Shown here: positions 9,859 through 18,835 of the stretch, piece after piece
Position numbering within the stretch: the first letter of the stretch is position 1
Layout of the letters: each line of letters starts with the position of its first letter
From: Candidatus Thorarchaeota archaeon
GTDB lineage: Archaea > Asgardarchaeota > Thorarchaeia > Thorarchaeales > Thorarchaeaceae
Direction of reading: 5' to 3'
Length of the DNA: 64,000 bases
NCBI GenBank assembly: GCA_029855935.1
Contig: JAGSHN010000023.1
Coordinates: forward strand, 1-64,000
Notes under the pieces: model-generated
The model's input: the letters and a program-made list of their open reading frames with translations, nothing else
The model's database searches: none
Told to the model about the DNA's origin: nothing
Position numbers and translations under genes: made by a program

Positions 9859-10071
9859 ATGGATGAAAAAGACCCAGGCGAGGTATTGTTTGGAGCCCTG
9901 CTGATAGCTCTTGTCGCCGGAATGCTACTGCTCAGTCCTCCCGAGCCTCGGCTCCATACTGACTAGGCAACCCTCGCGATGACCTTTGCCATAACAATCG
10001 GCGTCATACCCATTGCAAACGGGAAGAACAAGCGGAGACAGGCGAGAGATAGAGCCGAATACTCTGCGTGA
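9859..10071 (+). pseudogene. Small two-helix membrane protein frame split by TAG
   Basis: One frame reads a 35-codon piece starting MDEKDPGEVLFGALLIALV with a clear membrane helix, a TAG at 9964-9966, then a second piece with another hydrophobic segment (MTFAITIGVIPIA) and a basic tail ending at TGA 10069-10071. Without the stop it would be a plausible 70-residue hairpin membrane protein with a charged tail. TAG ends several intact genes nearby, so read-through is not expected. It may be a broken gene, two tiny genes, or chance. Confidence 0.35.
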
Positions 10072-10275
10072 ACAGGCCAACGATGTGGCACGCAGTGTCT
10101 CTCCGCGTGGTGCGAATCGTAAGAATGGTTAGAGAGTTAACCCTTGGCGCACTGACGGTACGTCTGAGAGAATACGATTGCAGTACGCTAGCTGACTCAT
10201 CAAGTGGAATATGAGGAAAAAGAGAGGGAGGAGGACGCCCGATACCTCGGACGCCCTCGCCCATGGGCCGCAGAC

Positions 10276-13200
10276 TCACTCCGAGGCGCTGCTACCGCTA
10301 CGGCGCTTCTTGACTAGGATGACTATCACAACCACCAGAATGCCTGCGGCTGCCACGACTCCTACAATTACAACAGGATCGAGTCCTCCGGACGGAGGAG
10401 CCGTACTGGTCGTCGTGGTGCCTGTACTGGTGGTCCCCGTGGTTGTTCCCGTGGTGGTCCCCGTCGTCGTCGAGGTGGTCGTGGTGGTCGTAGTGGTGGT
10501 ACTCTCCTCTACGACATGAACGATTGTCGTGGCGGATGATGAATGTCCTGCCTGGTCGGTGACCACGATTGTGAAGTTGTAGACTCCGGCCGCGAGGCCC
10601 GACAGTGGCACCTGTACCGTCGTTGGCGAGAGGTAGGGCCCTTGACCAACAATTGTACCGTTCCGGTAGAGCGAGTAGGCGTCAGGGAAGACATCAGAGA
10701 GATCCCACGAGACATACTCGCTCGCACCCACAGTGACCGTCATCTCATCAACACCGGACACGGTCGGCGGGTGGTCATCCACACGAAACACATACCGGCT
10801 CATCGCCTCGTTGCCTGCGTCATCACTTGCGTAGACGAACAGGCTTCTCTCGCCATCGCCTGCCGGAACCGGGATGTCGTATGGCGGTGATATCGTGGTA
10901 TTGCTGCCATCAGTGTCCCATCTGAACTGCACAAGTGCCAGATGGTCATCCGTCACGGACAACGAAACAACGTCGGAGCTTGTGACAAACGTGTAGTTTG
11001 CCGGTGACACAAGAGCAATGGCTGGCGCGTCCGAGTCGATGTAGAACACAAAGGTCGAAGAGGCAGTGTTCCCGGCTGTGTCGTTGGCCGTGACAGACAG
11101 TGTGTGCTGCCCCGCGGATGACGGGATGACGGTGTCATACGGTGCCGACCAGACCTGAGATGCCGCTCCATCCCACGAGTAGAGAACGGTATCGACATCA
11201 CCGCCGCCGATACTCACGTCGACGGTCACGGGCTCGCTGTGAACAGAGGAGTTCGCGGGCGAGCTGAGCGTGATCGTCGGCGGAGTGGAGTCGGTGGTGA
11301 ACTGGTACGAGGCGGTCGCCCAGTTACCAGCACTGTCCTCAGCAAAGACGTCCAGCGTGTGCAGGCCCTCAGCCGTCGGGAATGTCAGGTCATACGGACT
11401 GCTCAGCGTCGCGTTGGAGCCACTGTCCCAAGCGTACAGCACCTCATAGACGCCAGTCTCGATGTCGCTCACTCCCAGGTCTATCACAGTCCCGGGTGTC
11501 CTCGTGCTGCCATCAGGTGGCGAGTTGAGGCTGATGCTCGGAGGCGTCCTATCCAGACCCACCTCGGCGATGAAGGCATCGTTGGAGCCACCGAGAGTGT
11601 CATCATATGGCCGACTCATCGGGAAGTCGCTCGACGCGGTCTCACCTGTGACTAGGGCCGTACCATTCGGATACGCGACTATGCCACGACCATATTCATT
11701 CTGTGAGCCGCCAAGGTAAGTTGCCATCATCATCCCGCCTGTGCTGTTGAAGTGCAGCACAGTGGTCTCCGAGTTCACGGCGACAGTGTCGAAGGCGTTG
11801 AACAGCGGCGCGCTGACGTCAGACAAGGTGCCGCTGACCAGCACGTCATCGTTGTCGGCACCAAAGCAGGCGTCGCCGCCGTATGCGCCAAAGGTCCCGC
11901 CGAAGTACGTGCTCCACAGAAGCGACGTATAGGAGCCTGTGTAGCGCGTGATGAACAGATCATAGTTCCCACCATTTGTGCTCTGGTAGGCATCGACGAC
12001 GGGGAAGTCACTAGAGGCGGTCCTGCCCGTTGCCACCACCGCACCAGCAATGTTCGCGGCCACGCCCGTGCCATACTCCACGCCGGATCCTCCAAGGTAT
12101 GTGGAGAACCGGATTGCTCCGGCACCAGTGAAACTTGCCACGAACGCATCCGACGAACCGCCAAGCGTGGTGTCGTTGGCGCTCTGGGTTGGGAAGTTCG
12201 AGGACCAGGTCGTTCCGACGACGTAGATGTTGCCGCTACCGTCCAACTCGACATCATTGGCCTCGTCCGAGTGCGCAAGGTCGGAAGACAGACCATTGCC
12301 GCCCAGATACGTCGAGAAGATCAGACCGTTGCCCGTGGAGTTGAATTTCGTCACAAAGGCGTCACTGTAGCCGCCTGACGTGCTCTGGTAGGCGTTTACA
12401 ACGGGAATCGTGTTCGTGACACCCACAATGACCGCCTGCCCTGAGGTGTCCACTGCGATAGCGTGGCCCTCAGTAGTGTCGTTGCCAAAGTACGTGGAGT
12501 AGATCAGACCGTTGCCGTTGGAGTTCAGCTTCAGCACGAAGGCATCGGGCGTGCCGCTTCCAGAGCCGGAGTAGGTCGAGTCATAGGCGTTCACGGTCGG
12601 AAAGTCACTTGAGTAGGTCAGTCCGGTGGCATAGACGTTGCCATCGCTGTCTACAAAGATGCCACGTCCGATATCGTCCCCGCTACCACCCACATAGGTG
12701 CTCCACACCACTGATGATGTGCGCGGGTCCAACTTGGTCACGAATACATCGAGTCCGCCATTGTGTGTAGTGTCGTACGCGTCCACAGGAAAGCCATTGC
12801 CCTGGGTGGAGCCGACGACGTAGGCATAACCGTACAGATCTACTGCAATGTCATAGCCTGAGTCACTGCTACCACCCCCCAGATAGGTGCTGAAGAGGAG
12901 GCCAAAGTCGACACGCACTCCGAACGCAAACACAGAGGCGGTCTCATGACCTGCTGCGTCGCTGGCATAGACGTAGAGATAGGCCCATCCCTCTGCGAAT
13001 GGTATTCGCGTCTCATAGGGCGACGTCCAAGAACTGTTCGAACTCTGTGTGGACCACCGATAGTAGGCGCTCGTCAGATGTGCGTCAGAGACTGAGACTT
13101 GGACGAGAGTCCCGGAATACTGAACCGTTCCATTCGTGGGCGATGTCAGACTGACAGCGGGCGGCGTGTCATCGCAGGTGAATGTGTAGCTTGTTGACGC

Positions 13201-15534
13201 CCAGTTGCCGGCAGTGTCATTGGCATAGACATAGAGCGTGTGTGGGCCATCGCCCGACATCATAAAGACGTTGTAGGGAGCGTATAGTGTGGAGTTTCCG
13301 TTGGAGTCCCAGTGATAGAGCGCCGTGTCAACGGCGACATTGTCCGTGATTGTGAGGTTGATCACAGTCCCGGATTTCAGAATGCTGCCGTCGGGTGGGG
13401 AGATCAGCTGAATGGTCGGCGCCTGTGTGTCGTTATAGAGATGCAGAACGTAGCCTTCCCAGCTACCGCCAGGTGTCGATTGGAAGCCGTCGACAATGGG
13501 CAGGTCGTCGGATGTTGTCTGGAACGTCGCAGTGATGTTGCCCGAACTGTCAACATCCAGCCCGACGACGTAGTCGTCGTAACTCCCACCGTAGTATGTG
13601 CTGAACAGCAGTGACTGGCCGTCGGAGGAGAAGCGGGTGATGACACCATCAGGACTGCCCTGTAGACTCATCAGCTCCTCACTGAGGGGATAGTCAGACG
13701 ATGAAGAGTATCCCACGACCACAGGCTCCGTGCCAAAGGCCAGATCAATGTCATACATAATCTCGTCGCCCGAGCCGCCGATATATGATGAGTAGGAGAG
13801 GGAGCCTCCACCAGAGGCGACCTTTGCTACAAATCCGTCCCGCGAACCCCCGAGCGAGGAGTCGTATGCATTGACAACGGGGAAGTCCGATGACTCAGTA
13901 TATCCGGTGACGTAGGCTGCACCCGCGGAGTCTACCACGATGGCTTTGACGTGGTCATCGTAGCCTCCTCCGACATACGATGAGTAGACGTATCCGGAGA
14001 AGTCAGACTTGATCTCAGTGACGAATCCCTCATCCCATGACGAACTCGTAGACGAGTCAAAGGCATTGAGGAGTGGAAAGTCGGTCGACAGAGTACGGCC
14101 TCCAACGTAGATGTTTCCACTGCTGTCAACATCCAGACAGTAGCCATTGTCCTCATTTGATCCGCCAAGATAGGTGGAGAAGACAAGGCCATTGCCTGTG
14201 CTGTTGAATACCGTCACAAAGGCATCACGTGATCCGTTCAAGGTGCTATCAATAGCGTTCTTCAGGTCAAAGTCAGAAGAGGCCGTTTCGCCAGTGACGA
14301 ACATTCGGCCAGTACTCCCAAGACGAATTCCCGTTGCCCAGTCGTCGCCGCTGCCGCCGAGATAGGTCGAGAACAGGATTGATGAGCCGTTGCTACTGAG
14401 CTTCACAACGACAACATCACTGCCGCCATCAAGACCTGCCTGATAGGGACTAGCTGTCGGAAAATCAGTGCTTGTTGACGAGCCGACCACGTAGACATTG
14501 CCACTGGAGTCGACAGTGATTGGTGAACCGACAGTAGCCACGTACTCGTTGCTGGAGCCTCCGATGGCCGTGCTGAACACGAGCTGGCCGTCGTATGTGA
14601 GCATTGTGACGACTATGTCCGACTGACTCACAGTCGAGTCATACGCGTTCTTGAAAGGAAAGTCGGTGGAGTACGTGTAGCCCACCGCGTATATCCCGTC
14701 ACTGGTGACGACTACGTCATTGATGTAGTCATTGGCGCTACCGCCGAGGTACGTGCTCATAGTCACAACCAGCGGATCAATCACAAGAGGCTTGTGAGGG
14801 TCGTAGTCACCCACGGCAAATCCGTACGAGTCGGCCGCAAGCTGGACAAAGTGGCTCTCGATGACGGTGGAGCCCTGCTGAACGAGCAGGCCTGACTCGC
14901 CATATGTGGGGACACCATCGCTCTCAAAGAGTATCTCATCGCCCCTGATGAGCGGATGCCCCTGACTTACCACGACCTCAATCTGAGTTGGGTCAGCACC
15001 AGGCCGGACATAGAACTCGCTCTTCAATCCGCGGTCCGTCATATAGTAGTAGAGATCGATACCATCGTAGATATTCCGATACACTATCTGGTCGAACGTG
15101 GGGATATCGGTGTACTGACGACTGCCAATGAAATAGTTGACACGATGCATCTTCTGACTCAGGCCCTCCGGCAGGGCTAGGTTGGCACCACGGAACGACA
15201 ACATCGTTGAGAACCTTCGTCCACTGTCGTCCATCCATACCAGCCGCACTGCCGACGGCAAGAATGCCACGCTGGCAGCCCGTCCCTCCAGATAATAGTA
15301 GATGTTGTCATCCGAGACCTGACCGATGTTCCTCACGAATCCACCGAATGGCAGATTGCCACCCTTGACCGACCGGACCACATCGGTCCTGACGGTGGGG
15401 CGCATCGGCATTGAGTCGACCGAGGCCGACAGGTCAGGACTAGATTCCGCAGCCGCAACACTCGCGGCTGGTGCTATTGCCATACTCGCACATAGCACGA
15501 TGACCATGAAGAGCAGAAAGAATCTGCGCAACAT
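10276..15534 (-). CDS. Giant SBBP/Ig-like repeat surface protein (1752 aa)
   Basis: The order is: signal peptide (residues 1-30); an N-terminal domain with FVRNIGQV and VNYFIGS typical of SBBP proteins (about 50-250); seven repeats of the FSTYLGGS...GxxYVVGxTxSxDFP type (about 260-700); two Ig-like domains starting P-P-x-x-x-L-x-S-P (about 700-880); seven more SBBP repeats (about 880-1330); four Ig-like domains (about 1330-1680); a Thr-rich stalk; and a membrane helix near 1716-1738 ending KKRRSGSSASE. Two sets of seven units fit two closed seven-bladed propellers. It is probably an extracellular adhesin or scaffold. Many N-x-S/T sites suggest glycosylation. Start is ATG 15534. No enzyme domain was seen. 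Confidence 0.92.
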   Translation of the reverse strand: MLRRFFLLFMVIVLCASMAIAPAASVAAAESSPDLSASVDSMPMRPTVRTDVVRSVKGGNLPFGGFVRNIGQVSDDNIYYYLEGRAASVAFLPSAVRLVWMDDSGRRFSTMLSFRGANLALPEGLSQKMHRVNYFIGSRQYTDIPTFDQIVYRNIYDGIDLYYYMTDRGLKSEFYVRPGADPTQIEVVVSQGHPLIRGDEILFESDGVPTYGESGLLVQQGSTVIESHFVQLAADSYGFAVGDYDPHKPLVIDPLVVTMSTYLGGSANDYINDVVVTSDGIYAVGYTYSTDFPFKNAYDSTVSQSDIVVTMLTYDGQLVFSTAIGGSSNEYVATVGSPITVDSSGNVYVVGSSTSTDFPTASPYQAGLDGGSDVVVVKLSSNGSSILFSTYLGGSGDDWATGIRLGSTGRMFVTGETASSDFDLKNAIDSTLNGSRDAFVTVFNSTGNGLVFSTYLGGSNEDNGYCLDVDSSGNIYVGGRTLSTDFPLLNAFDSSTSSSWDEGFVTEIKSDFSGYVYSSYVGGGYDDHVKAIVVDSAGAAYVTGYTESSDFPVVNAYDSSLGGSRDGFVAKVASGGGSLSYSSYIGGSGDEIMYDIDLAFGTEPVVVGYSSSSDYPLSEELMSLQGSPDGVITRFSSDGQSLLFSTYYGGSYDDYVVGLDVDSSGNITATFQTTSDDLPIVDGFQSTPGGSWEGYVLHLYNDTQAPTIQLISPPDGSILKSGTVINLTITDNVAVDTALYHWDSNGNSTLYAPYNVFMMSGDGPHTLYVYANDTAGNWASTSYTFTCDDTPPAVSLTSPTNGTVQYSGTLVQVSVSDAHLTSAYYRWSTQSSNSSWTSPYETRIPFAEGWAYLYVYASDAAGHETASVFAFGVRVDFGLLFSTYLGGGSSDSGYDIAVDLYGYAYVVGSTQGNGFPVDAYDTTHNGGLDVFVTKLDPRTSSVVWSTYVGGSGDDIGRGIFVDSDGNVYATGLTYSSDFPTVNAYDSTYSGSGSGTPDAFVLKLNSNGNGLIYSTYFGNDTTEGHAIAVDTSGQAVIVGVTNTIPVVNAYQSTSGGYSDAFVTKFNSTGNGLIFSTYLGGNGLSSDLAHSDEANDVELDGSGNIYVVGTTWSSNFPTQSANDTTLGGSSDAFVASFTGAGAIRFSTYLGGSGVEYGTGVAANIAGAVVATGRTASSDFPVVDAYQSTNGGNYDLFITRYTGSYTSLLWSTYFGGTFGAYGGDACFGADNDDVLVSGTLSDVSAPLFNAFDTVAVNSETTVLHFNSTGGMMMATYLGGSQNEYGRGIVAYPNGTALVTGETASSDFPMSRPYDDTLGGSNDAFIAEVGLDRTPPSISLNSPPDGSTRTPGTVIDLGVSDIETGVYEVLYAWDSGSNATLSSPYDLTFPTAEGLHTLDVFAEDSAGNWATASYQFTTDSTPPTITLSSPANSSVHSEPVTVDVSIGGGDVDTVLYSWDGAASQVWSAPYDTVIPSSAGQHTLSVTANDTAGNTASSTFVFYIDSDAPAIALVSPANYTFVTSSDVVSLSVTDDHLALVQFRWDTDGSNTTISPPYDIPVPAGDGERSLFVYASDDAGNEAMSRYVFRVDDHPPTVSGVDEMTVTVGASEYVSWDLSDVFPDAYSLYRNGTIVGQGPYLSPTTVQVPLSGLAAGVYNFTIVVTDQAGHSSSATTIVHVVEESTTTTTTTTTSTTTGTTTGTTTGTTSTGTTTTSTAPPSGGLDPVVIVGVVAAAGILVVVIVILVKKRRSGSSASE

Positions 15535-15589
15535 TTTCCAGCACTCTTCCTAGGTGGTGAAAAACTAGGAACGTGAGTGGTTTCGGCAT

Positions 15590-15597
15590 CTAATAAG
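15590..15597 (-). promoter_or_regulatory. TATA-like box for the giant surface-protein gene
   Basis: The minus strand reads CTTATTAG 56 nt upstream of ATG 15534, matching the core and distance of the element upstream of the 73-2436 surface gene. Confidence 0.4.
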
Positions 15598-15719
15598 AGT
15601 TAGTTGTAGCAGCACTGGGACCGTTTGCGCGGTGCACTGGTCAAAGACAATCATCGCAATGCGTAGACATCGGAGAACGACTTATTGCGAAGAGGGTCGA
15701 TTGCCGGGCTAGGGGTCTG

Positions 15720-16604
15720 TTGGTGTCTGAGGAGAAAAGGCTCGACTACTTCTGCGGCGAGTGGGGTCCGTGCTGGGGGTTGATTGCGGCCCTGCTCTTT
15801 CTGTACCTGGTGACACCGGGAGTGATGACCCTCATACTGGGACTCTCGGTGCTCCTCTCGATCGTCTACCAATTCTATGGGGCGCTCGGCCTGATGGATC
15901 TCACCTTGAGAATGACGGGCCTAGAGAGAGTGACAGCGCGCACAGTGCTTCTGATCTGGTCAGTAGTCTGCCTCCTACCCCTCCTCGCACCATTGCTCAC
16001 GACTCCTGAAGGAACGACGGGGCAGTCGATACTTGCGGACCCAGTCATCGGACTGATCATAGACGCGATGCGGCTGGTGCTTGCAGCTGTACGGGCGGCG
16101 GCATTCCTCTACGGCGTTGGCTGCGTTGTAGCAATCAGCGCGGGCCTCGCAATACACAGGCTGGTGGTAGGCGTTCTGGGCGAAGACCTTGCTCAGGGAA
16201 CCAAGGCGTTCCTGTTGACATGCGCCGGCTACTTCATCCTGATGGAATTCTTGGCGCTGCGGACCACCGCACTCCTTGTCGCAGGAGTACTCACACCCAC
16301 CGTCGATGACATCATCGGCTCGGTCTGCGGCATCAGCCTGCTTCGAATCGTATGGGTCTGCTCCGCCGGACTCGCCCTAGGGCTCAGGGTGCGGATGGAG
16401 AACAGGCCGCTACCGGGCGAGGAGAGCATCAAGGCTATTCCATGGATTGTGCGTGCAGTGCTGGCAGCGGTTCTTGGTCTTCTGGTTGTTGTCAGCCTGA
16501 ATATGGTGATGACGCTCCAACTCACAGCAGTCCTCATTCTCTTGTGGCTCCTAGTGATATTCTACATCTACTTCCTGAATCCGGAGGATGACGAACAGGA
16601 CTGA
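15720..16604 (+). CDS. Polytopic membrane protein, unknown function
   Basis: 294 residues with about eight hydrophobic helices spread over the whole length and short loops. The acidic C-terminus ends NPEDDEQD. TTG 15720 and GTG 15723 are adjacent candidate starts, both just after AGGGG. It converges with the V4R-sensor operon, with only 18 nt between stops. No family motif recognised. It is an integral membrane protein with no soluble domain. Confidence 0.82.
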   Translation: MVSEEKRLDYFCGEWGPCWGLIAALLFLYLVTPGVMTLILGLSVLLSIVYQFYGALGLMDLTLRMTGLERVTARTVLLIWSVVCLLPLLAPLLTTPEGTTGQSILADPVIGLIIDAMRLVLAAVRAAAFLYGVGCVVAISAGLAIHRLVVGVLGEDLAQGTKAFLLTCAGYFILMEFLALRTTALLVAGVLTPTVDDIIGSVCGISLLRIVWVCSAGLALGLRVRMENRPLPGEESIKAIPWIVRAVLAAVLGLLVVVSLNMVMTLQLTAVLILLWLLVIFYIYFLNPEDDEQD

Positions 16605-16622
16605 CCGACAGTGTGCGGGCAC

Positions 16623-17534
16623 TCAGACTCTTCGCTCGGTGCGGGTCAGCTGGAATCGGCAGGTCTTGTCCCCGCGCGCTCTGCATGCAGTCTCCTTGAC
16701 CTCTACGCTGGGGTTCCCGATGGCACCCTCGATGAACCCGAGGAAGAAGTAACATAGCGGCTCGTCTGCGGTGATGCCCCGACACTCAGGACATATCGGG
16801 ATGTCGAAGAATTCCCTGTCCCTGTCATACCTGCACACAGAGATCTCGTTCAGCAGTCTCAGCGTGTCCTCGGGGGTCACCACGAAATCACCAAGGCGGT
16901 CGACCGCCACGTGAGATCCAAGGTATCTACCAAGCGTCTGCGCCACAAGATGCTGGACATCTGTCGCCTCTCCAAAGTAGAGAGGCAGTCTTCTGATGGC
17001 CGCGATGGTCCCCTCCGGGAAGCTCTTCGTCATATCTGTGCCGAGATTGGTTATCATATAGATGTAGTGCAGTGGGACGAACTCGGGCAGAAAGTCCAGT
17101 ACTCGCGGGAACTGCCTCTCGATCTGCTCCATCTGCTCGTACAGGTTTATGACGGTGAGGCGGAACGGACGGAAGAGGTCAGGGCGAACAAAGATGTCCT
17201 CATCGCGTATCACATCACCGAACTCCTGAAAGAACTCGTATTCCACCTGCCTGACAAGATAGTTGGCAAAGCGTTCGCTGTCGGTGTCGTTTGTGTAGGC
17301 GACAAAGATCACGGGGTCACGAAACGAGTACACAAGCAGTCCGTCCTCGACCGAGATGGACCTGAGCTCTCTGTGGCCCAGTTGCTGAATCAGAGTGTTC
17401 ACTGCGCTGATGAACCCGCCAAAGAGCTCATCAAATGACGGGATGCTCGACATGGAGCTGCCAGACAGCCCCACCGTCAGCAGCGGAATGCCGTCCCTGT
17501 GAATTATGTAGACCACTCCAATGTTCCGTTCCAT
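16623..17534 (-). CDS. Longin-like plus V4R-domain sensor protein
   Basis: The C-terminal part shows a V4R (4-vinyl reductase-type) ligand/metal-binding domain with its characteristic ending, ETACRARGDKTCRFQ. An extra cysteine pair in PICPEC lies earlier (about residue 245). The first 130 residues (GVVYIIHRDGIPLLTV...) read like a longin/roadblock-type domain found in archaeal small-GTPase and signalling proteins; this part is inference. The start ATG 17534 directly abuts the stop of the upstream membrane-protein gene and has GGAGAAG, so it is translationally coupled. It may sense a small hydrophobic ligand or metal for the two membrane proteins in the operon. Confidence 0.75.
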   Translation of the reverse strand: MERNIGVVYIIHRDGIPLLTVGLSGSSMSSIPSFDELFGGFISAVNTLIQQLGHRELRSISVEDGLLVYSFRDPVIFVAYTNDTDSERFANYLVRQVEYEFFQEFGDVIRDEDIFVRPDLFRPFRLTVINLYEQMEQIERQFPRVLDFLPEFVPLHYIYMITNLGTDMTKSFPEGTIAAIRRLPLYFGEATDVQHLVAQTLGRYLGSHVAVDRLGDFVVTPEDTLRLLNEISVCRYDRDREFFDIPICPECRGITADEPLCYFFLGFIEGAIGNPSVEVKETACRARGDKTCRFQLTRTERRV

Positions 17535-17909
17535 CTAATCTTCTCCAAAGAGCCGTTCTGAGAACCTGTAGAACCGCTCGAATGCGAACACCAAGATGAA
17601 TATGGCGATGAGGAACAGCCCGAGTCTGAGAGGTTTCCACACCTCATTGTAGAAGCTGCTCGGTGTGAACCAGAACCACTCGTCATAGGCGTCCATTGCC
17701 GTGCTGATCATTCCGAGTATCGCAAAGAGTATCAGCGGATAGAATGTGCTTCTCCGCTCCAGCACTGGATAGCGCCGCGCCGCGTGAATGATCACAAGCA
17801 GGAGGATCACGAACATCACGGCCGTTCCCACATCGAGAAATGCCTTCAGAATCTGAAGAGGATCAGTCGGCGGTCGAAACTCCACGGTCACTCCCTGCAT
17901 CATCGCCAT
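17535..17909 (-). CDS. Small four-helix-type membrane protein (operon gene 2)
   Basis: About 124 residues with three to four hydrophobic segments (AVMFVILLLVIIHAA; FYPLILFAILGMIS; LGLFLIAIFILVFAF). I place the start at ATG 17909, which overlaps the upstream stop in TGATG and has GGGGGGTG. ATG 17921 is also in frame. It resembles its upstream neighbour in size and helix spacing, so the two may be diverged paralogues. It is directly followed by the V4R sensor gene. Confidence 0.78.
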   Translation of the reverse strand: MAMMQGVTVEFRPPTDPLQILKAFLDVGTAVMFVILLLVIIHAARRYPVLERRSTFYPLILFAILGMISTAMDAYDEWFWFTPSSFYNEVWKPLRLGLFLIAIFILVFAFERFYRFSERLFGED

Positions 17910-18241
17910 CACACCCCCCACTCCCCGGCACCCATCTCCGCTATCTGATAGATGCCTACCGCAAAGAGAAGCAGGCCCAACACGAAGGTCGTACCGTCGG
18001 CAAGATTCAGAAGATTCACCGTGAAGTCGTCAAGCTGCAACGTGTCAAGGACATCGAAGACACCGTGGGCAACCAAGAAGACAAGTCCCAGCACTATCAG
18101 CTGCCATCCTCCGTCCGCCAGACGCGCGTGCCTGCGGCCCACGAACACCGCAACAATGGTGGCAAGGACCAGGCCCGCGACTATGACTATCTCTGACGAT
18201 ATCAAGGGGATGTCGTTGGGGTCGAGTAGCACAGTCTGCAT
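17909..18241 (-). CDS. Small membrane protein (operon gene 1)
   Basis: About 110 residues with three hydrophobic segments (SSEIVIVAGLVLATIVAVFVG; WQLIVLGLVFLVAHGVF; GTTFVLGLLLFAVGIY) separated by short charged loops. I prefer ATG 18241 because a TATA-like TTTATTGTG (18273-18281) would start transcription about 10 nt before it. ATG 18274 would lie inside that box. It is the first gene of a tightly overlapped three-gene operon with 17535-17909 and the V4R sensor. Family unknown. Confidence 0.75.
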   Translation of the reverse strand: MQTVLLDPNDIPLISSEIVIVAGLVLATIVAVFVGRRHARLADGGWQLIVLGLVFLVAHGVFDVLDTLQLDDFTVNLLNLADGTTFVLGLLLFAVGIYQIAEMGAGEWGV

Positions 18242-18272
18242 TTCAACACCATCACACGGGTGCGCATTCCAC

Positions 18273-18281
18273 ACAATAAAC
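18273..18281 (-). promoter_or_regulatory. TATA-like box of the V4R operon
   Basis: Minus-strand TTTATTGTG lies about 35 nt upstream of ATG 18241 and is the only A/T-rich element there. Confidence 0.3.
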
Positions 18282-18835
18282 TACTCGGTAGTGAACAAAG
18301 GCCTCAGAGTGTAGGAATAAACGAACGGAGAAACACGCTCGAACCACATTGCACCTTGAGATCCACCCTGTCTGTAGGATCGTCCAGCCCTCCGGTCCAT
18401 CAGCCGAATGGTATTCCAACGGGGTGCGCCGCCGTGACGAGCAGAGACAGGAGGAAGTTGTGCGATGTCGTCTAGCGTGTCCGGAACGTAGGTCCGGCAG
18501 GTGTATTCGACCCTGTCGTTCGTGATCGACAAGAGGTTTCCGTTCCGCACCTATGTCCAAACACCCGCGATGCGCCGCACATCGGCCACTGTCAATACGA
18601 TGACCGCACCACGCGCCCTCGTTCCATGCGTCGTACCCAGCAGCACGTTCTCCACAGTCTTGATGAGGGCAGGCTGCAGCGACTGGATCTTCTCACGGCC
18701 GACTGATTGGTCCCCGGAGGTAGAACGTACAACTATGCACCACGCAGCAGGGTGGCACTCTGTTCTTGGCGTAAAGTCCCGCACTCTCGTGCCAACAATC
18801 GATCTCGTGGAGTAACAGATAAATTGAGGCCACAA
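18282..18835 (-). pseudogene. Possible decayed gene interrupted by TAG
   Basis: One minus-strand frame stays open on both sides of a single TAG at 18551-18553. Upstream it reads IQSLQPALIKTVENVLLG and GAVIVLTVADVRRIAGV. Downstream it reads LLSITNDRVEYTCRTYVPD and TLDDIAQLPPVSARHGG. Both halves look more protein-like than the shadow frames, with alternating hydrophobics and few Arg/Ser runs. If real, it is a broken gene of about 180 codons between the V4R operon and the next plus-strand gene. No family recognised; chance remains possible. Confidence 0.3.

Noticed and set aside
11752-12378. 208-codon frame antisense to the giant surface protein
   Set aside because: Typical shadow of a repetitive gene on the other strand.
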